Part shown: positions 9,802-17,717 of the stretch, piece after piece | Position numbering within the stretch: position 1 is the first letter of the stretch | Layout: each line of letters begins with the position of its first letter | Origin: Nereida ignava | GTDB lineage: Bacteria; Pseudomonadota; Alphaproteobacteria; Rhodobacterales; Rhodobacteraceae | Length of the DNA stretch: 64,000 nt | NCBI RefSeq assembly: GCF_001049735.1 | Contig: NZ_CVPC01000016.1 | Coordinates: 23,832 to 87,831 of the forward strand | Direction: 5' to 3' | Notes under the pieces: model-generated | Told to the model about the DNA's origin: nothing | What the model saw: the letters and a program-made list of their open reading frames with translations, nothing else | Database searches by the model: none | Program-made: the position numbers and the translations under genes

Positions 9802-10433
9802 CAGTCGAATAGCCTTTCCTCGATCGCCACGGGGAGATTGACGCGGAAGTTCGCGACGACCTGCACATGCGGCGCGCTCCCCTCGTAGGGGTGCTGGTTG
9901 TGGGGAATATGAGAGGGGAAGAAGACCGAGAGCCCCGGCCGCGGGTTAACCGAGTAGCCATGGCGGCTCTCATAAGGCAGCCGCCCCTCGTCAAAGTAGC
10001 GCGACGGGTCCTCGATTACGAACCGAGGGTTCCCCACGCTGTTCACCGGCTGGCCCGACCCACTGCCGGTCAGGAAGTGGACGCAGGTCAGGTCGCCCTC
10101 GCGGCTGTCTTTGTGGGTCGAGATGAAGCCGCCTTTGGTGATCACCAGCGCACGGTTTTCGCAATGATCGGGGTCGAGATATTTGGCCCAAGGGCCGAGC
10201 ACGGCGCGCGCGCAAGCGAAGAGATGGGCTTTCAAGGTCTGACCTGCGTCGCATTGCTCAAGTATGCCGCGCACACGGCGCTTGGCTGCATTGGCCATCG
10301 ACCCGCTGCCATTTGCTTCGACTGTGGCGATGGCCTCGTCGGCCAGTTGCCTATTCACCACCCAGTCGACTGGCGTCTCTACGAACGTGACCCGCGTCGG
10401 CCAGAGGTCGATACTCGTGCTTCGGATTTCCAT
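9801..10433 (-). CDS. Putative 2OG-Fe(II) oxygenase B
   Basis: ATG at 10433 chosen: it lies two bases after the Cys-rich protein stop; a TTG start at 10448 would overlap that gene. The 210-residue product has STHKDS (His107-x-Asp109) and a distal FFPSHIPHNQHPYEG with His178, arranged like the HxD...H facial triad of 2OG-Fe(II) dioxygenases. The Arg that normally binds 2-oxoglutarate is not obvious; a His (about 189) stands near the expected place. Members of this group are often found by phage tail genes. Hydroxylation of the neighbouring Cys/Asn-rich protein is a reasonable but unproven role. Confidence 0.6.
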   Translation of the reverse strand: MEIRSTSIDLWPTRVTFVETPVDWVVNRQLADEAIATVEANGSGSMANAAKRRVRGILEQCDAGQTLKAHLFACARAVLGPWAKYLDPDHCENRALVITKGGFISTHKDSREGDLTCVHFLTGSGSGQPVNSVGNPRFVIEDPSRYFDEGRLPYESRHGYSVNPRPGLSVFFPSHIPHNQHPYEGSAPHVQVVANFRVNLPVAIEERLFD

Positions 10434-10435
10434 CG

Positions 10436-10732
10436 TCAGCACCGGCAATTACAGTTGCAGTTGAAGCTATAGCGGTTGGCTGTAATGGTCACAGCACCGG
10501 AACTGCCGCCGCCTGAGAGGCTGTGAACCGTGCAGTTTGCCACGCAGTTACAGTTGCCGCCGGAAGTGTTGTAACTGCGCGGCCAAAAAGACCCTCCAGA
10601 CGTCGGGGAGCCATTGCTGAGAGATACGCCCGTGATTGTGCCTGCACCAATTGCCGGCTTGTTGGTGATCCGCGACCAGTCCACGTTGCCGCTGTCGTCG
10701 ATCACGATAGTTGTTCCGACCTTATAGGCCAT
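10436..10732 (-). CDS. Cys/Asn-rich tail-associated protein, candidate modified-peptide precursor
   Basis: 98 residues. The start at 10732 has a strong Shine-Dalgarno (AAGGAGG, six bases upstream). Residues 1-40 (MAYKVGTTIVIDDSGNVDW, then SRITNKPA) resemble the short N-terminal segments of phage tail-fibre proteins. After a Gly/Ser-rich linker come two Cys blocks: NCNCVANC (Cys 61, 63, 67) and, ending exactly at the stop codon, NCNCNCRC (Cys 92, 94, 96, 98). Six of seven Cys follow an Asn. A conserved-looking N-terminus, a simple linker and a dense C-terminal core, next to a SPASM enzyme and two oxygenase-like genes, is the design of a RiPP precursor. It overlaps the upstream gene by 11 bases. 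No known RiPP family is recognised. Confidence 0.75.
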   Translation of the reverse strand: MAYKVGTTIVIDDSGNVDWSRITNKPAIGAGTITGVSLSNGSPTSGGSFWPRSYNTSGGNCNCVANCTVHSLSGGGSSGAVTITANRYSFNCNCNCRC

Positions 10733-11462
10733 GGCTGCCTCCTTGCGCCTGATGGGCCAGGATCTCGGAGAGCCCGGCCTTGCAGTGGGAATTTGGGAGT
10801 TCGAGCGAACAGAGGACGGGGATGCACATTCGCTCCTCGCCCTCGAAATAGGTGCTGTCATGGGGCACATGGCCCTCGAAGACGAACATGGAGCCCGTGC
10901 GTGGCTCGACCGCATACCAGCCGCCGACATAGGCGTCTGGGTTGTTGCAGGGCCAGAGCCGCTTACCGACATTCGCCGGATCGTAGAAGCGCACCGCGCC
11001 GCGATGGAGCGAGGTCTCGGGGCAATCGGCGTCCAGCACCACACGCGGGTAATAGGTGCAGACGATGTCGGTCTGAAAATGGGTGTGGGCGTTTATACCG
11101 ACATTTTCGCGCAGGGCGCGGCGCTGCCAGAAGGTGTCCGACATCATGGCGATCTCGCCTGTGTGGTCGTAGCCATAGGCAAGCTGCAGATATTCCCTGA
11201 CAGCTGCCGCCACCATCTGCGCCAGCACCGCAATCGCAGGGTCCTGTCGGTCCATCAGGAAATTGTGCCGCAGATGTCCAAGATGGTTGGTCTGGTCGCC
11301 AACATTACGGCCGTCGCCCGCGTCTTGAATGCGGTTCGCCACCGCGTCGTCGGCCGCTAACGCGTGTAGGTGGTCGTTAAAGCCCTCCGGCAACTCCCAG
11401 TGCTTGTGCAAAACGAAGGTGGGATAGATCAGCTGTAACTCGGTCGTGGTGGCAATCTCCAT
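10722..11462 (-). CDS. Putative 2OG-Fe(II) oxygenase A (TIGR02466/PF13759-like)
   Basis: 246 residues from ATG 11462, which overlaps the preceding stop as TGATG and has GGAGGT just upstream; a GTG one codon earlier is possible. The region INAHTHFQTD (His126, His128, Asp132) and SMFVFEGHVPHDS...EEERM-like end (His201, Arg211) match the metal and 2-oxoglutarate positions of the putative 2OG oxygenase family found in marine phages. The order in the operon is oxygenase A, Cys-rich protein, oxygenase B, radical SAM. It probably hydroxylates a protein or peptide; the substrate is unknown. Confidence 0.65.
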   Translation of the reverse strand: MEIATTTELQLIYPTFVLHKHWELPEGFNDHLHALAADDAVANRIQDAGDGRNVGDQTNHLGHLRHNFLMDRQDPAIAVLAQMVAAAVREYLQLAYGYDHTGEIAMMSDTFWQRRALRENVGINAHTHFQTDIVCTYYPRVVLDADCPETSLHRGAVRFYDPANVGKRLWPCNNPDAYVGGWYAVEPRTGSMFVFEGHVPHDSTYFEGEERMCIPVLCSLELPNSHCKAGLSEILAHQAQGGSHGL

Positions 11463-12367
11463 CACACCACCTCCAGGATGATTTTGCCGATCGCGGTATA
11501 GTGCTCGGTGTTAATCTTGACCGCGATCCGCTCGCCTGGGCTGAGCCCAAGCGCCTCGGCAACAAAGCTGCCCGCACCATTCATGTCCGTCGTCAGCCGC
11601 CGTTTCGGCAGATAGCCGGCGTCACTGTCGAGCTTGAGCGCCAGCGCATGTGCGCATGGCGCGCCATCGCCATTCCAGCGCAGCGCGATCGGCACATGAG
11701 CCCGCCCTCCCGCGGGCACGGTCACCGTCTCGGTCGCCACCGTGTGGAAATAGAACTGCTTGAACCACTGCCCGTCATTCGGGATCGTCGCGTCATCGAT
11801 CCGGCCCGCGACGGTCGTACCATTCAGTAGGATTGGCTCTTGCTCACAGAGGACTTCGATGCGCGCACTGGACAGGGCCCCCGCGATCGGCATGAAGATC
11901 ACCAACGCGTTGGAGCACTGCGTTCGGGCCCTGTGCCGAAAGGAAAAGTCAACTTTTTCACGCGCAGACTGCGCAAAACGGTTGCGCCAAGGAAGCGGGA
12001 ATCCCGCTTCGTTGGTCATGATATCAATCAGTGCGTAATCAGTGATTTCATCATGGCCGATCATCCCGTCGAGAAACACATAAGAACGCCCTCTATAGAT
12101 CGCCCCATGGGTCAATCCGGGCAAATCTGGAATGAACACGCCGTTGCCACGCATATCGACAAAGCCTGCCGCATTCGAGCGGTCATGAGGTGTCTCAAGC
12201 GCTGCCGCTAAGTCTGCCCATGGCAGTGGCTCGATGCCATCGCGCAGCCCTTGGCCGATCTCACAGGGATCGAAGACGGCAATCCCGGCATAGGTGTCTT
12301 GGACATCGACGGCGTAATGCAGCCGCGAGCCCGTGTTGTAGATGACATGTAGTCCGGTCTCGATCAT
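11462..12367 (-). CDS. Phage tail-associated protein of unknown function
   Basis: 301 residues starting [20 protein letters not shown], overlapping the S74 fibre gene as ATGA. It has a mostly beta, soluble composition with no membrane segment. The C-terminal part (about 200-301) looks like a beta-sandwich: [17 protein letters not shown] and [19 protein letters not shown] do not recognise a family. Its place after the tail fibres and before the oxygenase-like genes suggests a tail-fibre tip, adhesin or accessory protein. Confidence 0.55.
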   Translation of the reverse strand: MIETGLHVIYNTGSRLHYAVDVQDTYAGIAVFDPCEIGQGLRDGIEPLPWADLAAALETPHDRSNAAGFVDMRGNGVFIPDLPGLTHGAIYRGRSYVFLDGMIGHDEITDYALIDIMTNEAGFPLPWRNRFAQSAREKVDFSFRHRARTQCSNALVIFMPIAGALSSARIEVLCEQEPILLNGTTVAGRIDDATIPNDGQWFKQFYFHTVATETVTVPAGGRAHVPIALRWNGDGAPCAHALALKLDSDAGYLPKRRLTTDMNGAGSFVAEALGLSPGERIAVKINTEHYTAIGKIILEVV

Positions 12368-13497
12368 GGCGCGCTCCTTTTCAGCTGATCGACCTCTTGG
12401 GCGAGGTCTTTGATGGCCTCGACAAGGAGGCCGACGAGATTGCCATAAGCGAGGCGCAGCACTCCCTCCGTCTCGACAACCGCTTCCGGTGCGACCGCCT
12501 GCACGTCCTGGGCAATGAGGCCCATCTGCCGTGCATCACTGCCCGCCATGGAAAAGGTGACGCCGCTCAGCGCCTGCACTTTGGCCAGCGCCGCGTGGAT
12601 CGGGGCGATGTCGGATTTGAGGCGCGCGTCTGAGGAGGAGACGAAGTTCGGGGCGGTCACGGCACCGCTGAAGGTCGCTCCCGACAGGCGGGCAAAGGCG
12701 CTGGCGTGGTTGCCATCGAGAAGGTCGGCATCAATGCCAGAGCCAGACCCATCCACGGTCACCAGCTTGGCGCGGACCTGCGCGGCCGTGTCGGGAGACC
12801 CATCCGCCCCTGCGGGGCCTTGTGGACCCGTAGCCCCGGTGGCACCCGTGGGACCTGCAGGTCCCGTCGCACCTGTTGCCCCTGTCGCACCGGTTGAGCC
12901 TTTCAGGTTGACGTAAGCACCCCAGGTCGATCCGTTGAAAAAGCGAAGGCTGGTTCCGGACCACTGATGGGCAGGCGTTGGTCCTGTTGGCCCTGTCTGA
13001 CCCTGCGGACCGGTCGCGCCTGTGTCACCTTTTGGGCCTGTTGCCCCGGTCGGACCTGCTGGACCTTGCGGTCCAGTTGGGCCGGTGTCGCCCTGAGGCC
13101 CAGTTGCACCGGTTGCCCCTGTGGCACCAATTGCACCCTTGAGATTGACGTAAGTGCCCCAGGCGGTGCCGGTATTGAACCGAAGGCTCGTACCAGACCA
13201 TTGATGCGCCGGCGTTGGACCCGTGGCACCCGTTGAGCCCTGCGGACCCGTTGCACCTGTCGCGCCAGTATCCCCCTTTGGTCCTGTTGGCCCGGTCGCA
13301 CCTTGGGGACCGGCCGGTCCGGTGGGGCCTTGCGGTCCAGTCTGTCCGAGTTCGATCACGGTTTCGGCGCCGGAGACACGTTTCAGGAAGAGCTTTCCGT
13401 CAGTAACATTTACGGCGAGTTCTCCGGCAGCGAGTTGCGCCGTGCTGGGTACCCGGCCGGCCACGGTCGTTCGTTTTACCAGAACGGTATTTGCCAT
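12364..13497 (-). CDS. Collagen-like tail fibre with C-terminal S74 intramolecular chaperone
   Basis: 377 residues in three parts. Residues 1-50 ([19 protein letters not shown]) are a fibre-attachment segment shared with the next upstream fibre gene. Residues about 52-240 are Gly-X-Y repeats ([10 protein letters not shown] and similar) interrupted twice by a near-identical module around [13 protein letters not shown]. The end (about 285-377) is a peptidase S74 domain with the [10 protein letters not shown] signature, whose Ser-Lys dyad cuts the chaperone off after trimerisation. It is a receptor-binding fibre candidate. The GXY and module repeats also make the DNA repetitive. Confidence 0.9.
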   Translation of the reverse strand: MANTVLVKRTTVAGRVPSTAQLAAGELAVNVTDGKLFLKRVSGAETVIELGQTGPQGPTGPAGPQGATGPTGPKGDTGATGATGPQGSTGATGPTPAHQWSGTSLRFNTGTAWGTYVNLKGAIGATGATGATGPQGDTGPTGPQGPAGPTGATGPKGDTGATGPQGQTGPTGPTPAHQWSGTSLRFFNGSTWGAYVNLKGSTGATGATGATGPAGPTGATGATGPQGPAGADGSPDTAAQVRAKLVTVDGSGSGIDADLLDGNHASAFARLSGATFSGAVTAPNFVSSSDARLKSDIAPIHAALAKVQALSGVTFSMAGSDARQMGLIAQDVQAVAPEAVVETEGVLRLAYGNLVGLLVEAIKDLAQEVDQLKRSAP

Positions 13498-13499
13498 GA

Positions 13500-14483
13500 T
13501 CAGAATGTCCCACCGTCAAGGGTGATCCCGTTGATCGACCCACCGGTGATCGCGACATTGCTGGAGGCTTGCGTGGCCATGGACCCCAGTCCGAGGTTCG
13601 ACCGCGATGTTGTCTTGTTCGGTAGGTCTGAGAGGTTCGAGGCTGCCGATAGCTTGCCCGCCAGCGCGTTCGTGACCGTGGTCGCAAAGTTGGGATCATC
13701 GCCCAGCGCGGCCGCCAATTCGTTCAGCGTGTCCATCGCTCCGGGCGCGGCATCAATAAGCGCACCGATGGCGGCAGCCACAAAGGCTGTTGTCGCAATC
13801 TGCGTTGTGTTCGTACCGGCCGTTGCCGTGGGGGCCGTCGGCGAACCTGTAAGGGCAGGTGATGCGTGAGCGGCCTTTGCATCCAGCGCCGTCTGGAGTC
13901 CCGTGACTTGCGCGATCGAATGGCTGTGGCTGGAGGGCGTGAAGCTTGTGGGCTTGCCCGTGATCCCAGACCAAGGAACGGCATCTGCAATTTCCGCGGC
14001 ATCCACCTTGCCATCATTGTCCGTGTCATAGGTGGATTTTGCCATGTCGCCGGCGCCAAAGCCGGCAATGGCGTCATTGACGAAGGCCGTCGTTGCAATC
14101 TGCGTCGAGTTCGTGCCCGCGACCGCCGTCGGCGCCGTGGGTGATCCCGTGAAGGTGGGTGACGCCAAGGGCGCTTTCGCCGATAGCAGACTGTCTACCT
14201 GCGACTTGCGAACAAGGTCGGTCCCGCCGCTGGCATCTTGTCCAGATTTTGGCACGAGAGAGAAGGTTTTGGCCCCACCAACTGTCTGCGTGCCCACCAG
14301 CGCCAGAAAGCCACCACTCCCTGCTATGGGGACGATGGAGGTCGCATTGCCGTTGCCGTCATCGCCCTTTCCGACATAGACCGTATTGTCGACCTCGTTA
14401 TGGGCAAGCTCGCCGGATTTTAGTGCAGCGGGCGCACCCGCCACGCCCGAGACACGGCGTTTGAGTTGGATGGTATTGGCCAT
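13500..14483 (-). CDS. Phage tail fibre protein with internal repeats
   Basis: 327 residues. The start [20 protein letters not shown] resembles that of the collagen-like fibre. The middle contains two copies of a 30-residue unit ([13 protein letters not shown]...[10 protein letters not shown] and [13 protein letters not shown]...[10 protein letters not shown]), separated by a segment with [20 protein letters not shown]. Such repeats form the elongated shaft of trimeric tail fibres. It ends two bases before the collagen-like fibre gene. No enzymatic domain or S74 chaperone is present, so it may be a shaft that carries the next protein. Confidence 0.8.
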   Translation of the reverse strand: MANTIQLKRRVSGVAGAPAALKSGELAHNEVDNTVYVGKGDDGNGNATSIVPIAGSGGFLALVGTQTVGGAKTFSLVPKSGQDASGGTDLVRKSQVDSLLSAKAPLASPTFTGSPTAPTAVAGTNSTQIATTAFVNDAIAGFGAGDMAKSTYDTDNDGKVDAAEIADAVPWSGITGKPTSFTPSSHSHSIAQVTGLQTALDAKAAHASPALTGSPTAPTATAGTNTTQIATTAFVAAAIGALIDAAPGAMDTLNELAAALGDDPNFATTVTNALAGKLSAASNLSDLPNKTTSRSNLGLGSMATQASSNVAITGGSINGITLDGGTF

Positions 14484-14689
14484 CAGAAGAAGCCTCCGTT
14501 GATGGGTGTATCAGTGGGCAGGATCGTGATGCCCGGATCACCTTGATCGCCCTTGTCGCCTTGTGGGCCTGTCGCGCCCTGCGGACCTGGCTGGCCGCCG
14601 AGGCGTATGCGGAAAGGCCCGGAGACAACGCGCACCTTGATCGGCGCTGTGATGGTGATCGGGCCCGTTTGCAGCGTTGTTGCGCTCAT
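14483..14689 (-). CDS. Short collagen-like tail protein
   Basis: 68 residues: a beta-like N-terminus (MSATTLQTGPITITAPIKVR), then one short Gly-X-Y run ([20 protein letters not shown]), then PTDTPINGGFF. Starts and stops overlap both neighbours by a few bases (ATGA type), so it is part of the coupled fibre operon. Possibly a fibre connector. No family assigned. Confidence 0.65.
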   Translation of the reverse strand: MSATTLQTGPITITAPIKVRVVSGPFRIRLGGQPGPQGATGPQGDKGDQGDPGITILPTDTPINGGFF

Positions 14690-15048
14690 GGGCTTAGCCC
14701 TCGCGTCACCGGCATCATCACGGGGATTTCGAGAAGGAAGCCCAAGTGTAGGTCTGGCTCGAGATCGGTGCGCACCAAATCCAACACCACGCGCCCAGGT
14801 GGGAGCACCGCGGTTTGGGACGGTGTCAAAGACAGTTCCAGCACAGTCTCAGTGACGTGCTGTATCCCGCCATTGGCGCTGGACAGTTCTGCCAGCAGCG
14901 CTGGATCACTGGGTTTGATGCGCAGATGACCGGTATAGCTTGCACCGTCCGCAAAAACCGATGCCTCGGCCTCAATCTGCAGACGCCAAGCGTAGCCGAT
15001 GAGAATGGCCGGGCCCTCGCTCAAAGTGGCCACCGTCATGGTTGCCAC
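14686..15048 (-). CDS. Phage tail-region protein of unknown function
   Basis: 120 residues, MATMTVATLSEGPAILIGYA at the start, no membrane segment, beta-rich. The size and the ILIGYAWRLQIEAE...HLRIKPSD...VVLDLVRTD pattern resemble small phage tail/baseplate proteins that precede fibres, but no family is certain. It overlaps the Rz1-like gene by 13 bases and the collagen-like gene by four. Confidence 0.55.
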   Translation of the reverse strand: MATMTVATLSEGPAILIGYAWRLQIEAEASVFADGASYTGHLRIKPSDPALLAELSSANGGIQHVTETVLELSLTPSQTAVLPPGRVVLDLVRTDLEPDLHLGFLLEIPVMMPVTRGLSP

Positions 15049-15239
15049 CCGCAGAGCCGCGCGCCGACTTCGTTATGGGCAACGATCTGGGCCAGAGTGC
15101 CGTCGCTCATCAGGTCCTGGCGCGAGGGGCGAATAGGCTCGGCCCAATCGCAATCGTCCCGCAAAACTCGCGGGTCAATCGCGCATCCAGCGGTCAGCCC
15201 GACGCTCAAGATCAGTACGATCAGTGTTTTGAAGGTCAT
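15036..15239 (-). CDS. Rz1-like outer-membrane spanin lipoprotein
   Basis: 67 residues from ATG 15239. A signal peptide with lipobox (MTFKTLIVLILSVGLTAGC) would be cut before Cys19, giving a short lipoprotein. The gene begins inside the 3' end of the Rz-like gene in another frame, overlapping it by 65 bases, which is the usual overlapping Rz/Rz1 layout. With the inner-membrane partner it would fuse the two membranes in the last step of lysis. A longer upstream reading (from 15281) lacks the signal peptide and is not used. Confidence 0.75.
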   Translation of the reverse strand: MTFKTLIVLILSVGLTAGCAIDPRVLRDDCDWAEPIRPSRQDLMSDGTLAQIVAHNEVGARLCGWQP

Positions 15240-15432
15240 GACGGATGTCCTTGGACTTTTGCAGCGCGCGGACACGGGCATCGGCGCGGCGGATGGCGAG
15301 GTCGGCCTCTGCGGCGTGCTTGCCCTGGCGGATCAGGAGCCAGATGGCGACGCCAACTGCCGCAACAATCGCGCCCCAATAGGCAAAGCGTCGACCAAGG
15401 CCGGAGAACAGCGTGGTCAGGATGGCAATCAT
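15175..15432 (-). CDS. Rz-like inner-membrane spanin
   Basis: 85 residues: an N-terminal membrane helix (about 15-34, FAYWGAIVAAVGVAIWLLIR) followed by a charged coiled coil (AAEADLAIRRADARVRALQK). This type II inner-membrane layout, size and overlap with a lipoprotein gene identify an i-spanin. Start overlaps the upstream small gene as ATGA. Confidence 0.75.
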   Translation of the reverse strand: MIAILTTLFSGLGRRFAYWGAIVAAVGVAIWLLIRQGKHAAEADLAIRRADARVRALQKSKDIRHDLQNTDRTDLERRADRWMRD

Positions 15433-15647
15433 GCGGGTGCCCCCGGTGAGAGGGCCAAACAGCGCGTATCGAGCAGCAGCACGGTTTGCCCGCGCGCATC
15501 GGCGCCGGCCCGCATGTGTTCATACGTACGGACAGCGGCATCTTCGCAGGCGATAAAGTCAGGAAAGCGAACTGGGCTGATCCCACTGCCGCAGTCAGGC
15601 AGGCTGTCGCCCGCGATGCAGGAGACAACGATCAAGACCCAGGTCAT
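15429..15647 (-). CDS. Small secreted Cys-containing phage protein
   Basis: 72 residues from ATG 15647 (MTWVLIVVSCIAGDSLPD). A short hydrophobic N-terminus could be a signal sequence; four Cys (10, 19, 34, 63 or nearby) may form disulfides. It lies between endolysin and spanin genes with four-base overlaps on both sides, so a lysis-related role is likely but not shown. No family recognised. Confidence 0.55.
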   Translation of the reverse strand: MTWVLIVVSCIAGDSLPDCGSGISPVRFPDFIACEDAAVRTYEHMRAGADARGQTVLLLDTRCLALSPGAPA

Positions 15648-16576
15648 GGCGTTTTCCCCGTGCGATGGTCGTCGATCCGGGCCGCCTTGGCGCGTAGGGC
15701 ATAGATCACCACGCCAATGAACACCGCCGCGCCGATCCATGGCAGGACATTGGAAAGCGCGTTCTCCAGCCCGATTAGCGTCAAGACGCGCCCGGCCATG
15801 TCTCGGACCTCTTCTGCCTCCATAAGCGCAGGGGCAATCTGACTGCCGATCGAGCCCGCTGCACCAATGACACCGAGACCGATCTGCGCATTGGAGGCTG
15901 TTACGATCCGGCTTTCCGCGGGCGCACCAGAAGCCCTATCGGGTGTGATCTCCCGAGGCGTGGCATCTTCCAGCGCTTCGGTCAGCGCAACGTCGATGAT
16001 GGGCACGAGGGCCAGGTCGTTGTCCTGCCGAAAGGCCAGGATGGCAGCGCGGGTGCGCGGCCCGATCTTTCCATCGATCTGACCCACCTCGTGATAGCCG
16101 AGTTCCTTTAGACGTCCTTGCACCTCCTCGACGGACATCGTCACGCTTGGCGCGACATTGCCCGCGCGCCGTACCCCGAGGAGCTTTGAGACCGGGTAGC
16201 GCTTCACATTGACGGCGTCGTCCTGGTTGCCGCCAAGGCCCCAAACCCAAGCGCCCTCGATCCGGTCGATAAAGAACACATGGCCCTGCCAGCTGGAGGA
16301 GCCGCGCGGGATCACACCGATGTCGCCCTGCTGGGCGTCTGCCACCTCGATCGGGATGCCCCAGTCGAGATAGGAGCGCGCCGTCAGCTTGCGGGTGGAT
16401 TTGATCCCGGCCTTCTCGAGGCAATGTCCGACGAAGGCCGCGCACCAGGCCACAGAGTCGTGTTCGACCCAGTCGTGCCCCACCGAGGCATACATCTCCA
16501 TGATGACGGGATTGTCGGCGGGCCCCGGCCCCTCGGTTGTGCCGATGTAGCTGCGGGCGATGTCGAATGGTGTCAT
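15644..16576 (-). CDS. Phage endolysin: NlpC/P60-like peptidase, peptidoglycan-binding and membrane segment
   Basis: 310 residues from ATG 16576 (MTPFDIARSYIG); the longer upstream frame crosses the terminator hairpin and is not protein-like. Residues 1-140 match TIGR02594-type amidase/peptidase (ARSYIGTTEGPGPADNPVI, catalytic Cys in VAWCAAFVGHCLEKAGI, His in WQGHVFFIDR). Residues about 155-210 are a peptidoglycan-binding domain (VQGRLKELGYHEVGQIDGK). A C-terminal membrane helix follows (WIGAAVFIGVVIYAL), which is unusual for an endolysin and may tether it to the membrane before lysis. Confidence 0.82.
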   Translation of the reverse strand: MTPFDIARSYIGTTEGPGPADNPVIMEMYASVGHDWVEHDSVAWCAAFVGHCLEKAGIKSTRKLTARSYLDWGIPIEVADAQQGDIGVIPRGSSSWQGHVFFIDRIEGAWVWGLGGNQDDAVNVKRYPVSKLLGVRRAGNVAPSVTMSVEEVQGRLKELGYHEVGQIDGKIGPRTRAAILAFRQDNDLALVPIIDVALTEALEDATPREITPDRASGAPAESRIVTASNAQIGLGVIGAAGSIGSQIAPALMEAEEVRDMAGRVLTLIGLENALSNVLPWIGAAVFIGVVIYALRAKAARIDDHRTGKTP

Positions 16577-16600
16577 GGTTCTCTCCCATGCAATGCAAAA

Positions 16601-16622
16601 CGCCGCCCCAGACGGGGCGGCG
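16601..16622 (-). terminator. Hairpin terminator between holin and endolysin genes
   Basis: Nine-base-pair perfect stem (CGCCGCCCC with GGGGCGGCG) and a four-base loop; on the minus strand it is followed at once by TTTT. It sits in the 74-base gap after the holin gene, so it may reduce endolysin expression relative to the holin. Confidence 0.65.
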
Positions 16623-16650
16623 CGTAGGATTTCCGTAAGTGGTGGGCGGG

Positions 16651-16962
16651 TTATTTCTTGCGGCAGAGCCAGGCCGCCAGCAGAGCTTCCGCCCCACGCG
16701 GGCCCAGATAAGCGAGAGTTGCCACGAACCCGGTCGAGACCGGCTGTGATAGGCCGATGTAACGCGCCGCCGCCTCCCCGATCAGCGCCATGCCGACGGC
16801 GACGGGGATTTCCCAGAGGAGTTCCTTGCCGAAGAAGCGGCGGTTGCCGAGCTTTACCTCCCCCGAATGCCACATCAGCCGTCCGGTGAAGGCACCAATC
16901 AGCGTGGTAACCGCCCCGCCGAAGAACGAGTTGATCATGTCGATGAACCCACCGTCATTCAT
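16651..16962 (-). CDS. Phage holin-like membrane protein
   Basis: 103 residues with two to three hydrophobic segments (about 8-27, 52-70 and 76-96) and a short basic C-terminus (CRKK). Size, topology and the place directly before the endolysin and spanins point to a class II or III holin of the LydA-like type that sets lysis time by forming inner-membrane holes. Overlaps the fibre gene upstream as ATGA. Confidence 0.7.
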   Translation of the reverse strand: MNDGGFIDMINSFFGGAVTTLIGAFTGRLMWHSGEVKLGNRRFFGKELLWEIPVAVGMALIGEAAARYIGLSQPVSTGFVATLAYLGPRGAEALLAAWLCRKK

Positions 16963-17615
16963 GGGCGTGCCTCCTCAAGCGCCGCCACACGGGCGGCCAG
17001 TTCCTTGACGGCCTCGATCAAAAGGCCGGTGATATTGCCGTAGGCGACGGAGAGCTGGCCCGCCTCGTTGTCTCTGACGACTTCGGGCAGCACGGTCTCG
17101 ACCTCCTGAGCGATGACGCCGATCTGGCGGCTTCCATCCATGGTGAAGCGCACCCCGCGCATGGCGGAGACCAGAGCCAGCGCATCGGCGATGGTCTCGA
17201 TCTCGGACTTCAACCGCGCATCTGACGAGGAGACAAAGTTCGGGGCCGTGACGACGCCGGTGAAGGTTGCTCCGGACAGTGCCGCTTTTGCCGCGATCGC
17301 CGCGTCATAATCGGCTGCGGATTTCGTGGCCATTGTGCCGAGCCCAAGGTTGGTGCGAGCTACGGCCGTGTTCGCGAGCCCCGCCAGATTGCCTGCCGCA
17401 TCCAGCAACGCATCCCAGCCCGTGTTCGTGGCGTTCCGGCGGCGCAGAACCGGCGGAGAGACCGAGGTGTCGACCCAGAGCATACCTGCCGTCGTCGCTG
17501 TTGGCGCCGAGGCCCCTGCGCTCGTCGATTGCAGGGCGGCGATCACCTCGTTGATCCGCGCCCGAACGGCTGCGCCCGCGTCGTTCGCGATCACAAAGCT
17601 GGATGTCTGGGGCAT
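16959..17615 (-). CDS. Second S74-type tail fibre protein
   Basis: 218 residues from ATG 17615 (MPQTSSFVIANDAGAAVRAR); a TTG seven codons upstream is less likely. Residues 1-110 are a fibre N-terminus often seen in alphaproteobacterial phages (ALQSTSAGASAPTATTAGML). Residues about 130-218 are a peptidase S74 chaperone with [13 protein letters not shown] and IGVIAQEVETVLPEV. The join [14 protein letters not shown] is shared almost exactly with the collagen-like fibre 4 kb away, so the two C-termini are recent paralogues. The lysis genes lie between the two fibres. Confidence 0.85.
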   Translation of the reverse strand: MPQTSSFVIANDAGAAVRARINEVIAALQSTSAGASAPTATTAGMLWVDTSVSPPVLRRRNATNTGWDALLDAAGNLAGLANTAVARTNLGLGTMATKSAADYDAAIAAKAALSGATFTGVVTAPNFVSSSDARLKSEIETIADALALVSAMRGVRFTMDGSRQIGVIAQEVETVLPEVVRDNEAGQLSVAYGNITGLLIEAVKELAARVAALEEARP

Positions 17616-17717
17616 TTCAGCGTTTTCCGTTCTCAATCAAAAAGGCGTGCAGGCATTCGCGCTCAAAGCGCAGCCGAGAGGCAGCGAATGCGTGTGCCTG
17701 AGGGGCGCAAAGCGCGT

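Noticed and set aside
10523..11200. 225-codon plus-strand frame across the Cys-rich and oxygenase A genes
   Set aside because: Arg-rich shadow of well-supported minus-strand genes with strong ribosome sites.
12700..13350. CRISPR-like repeat array
   Set aside because: Regular short repeats are codons of Gly-X-Y collagen-like protein, with no constant repeat plus unique spacer pattern.
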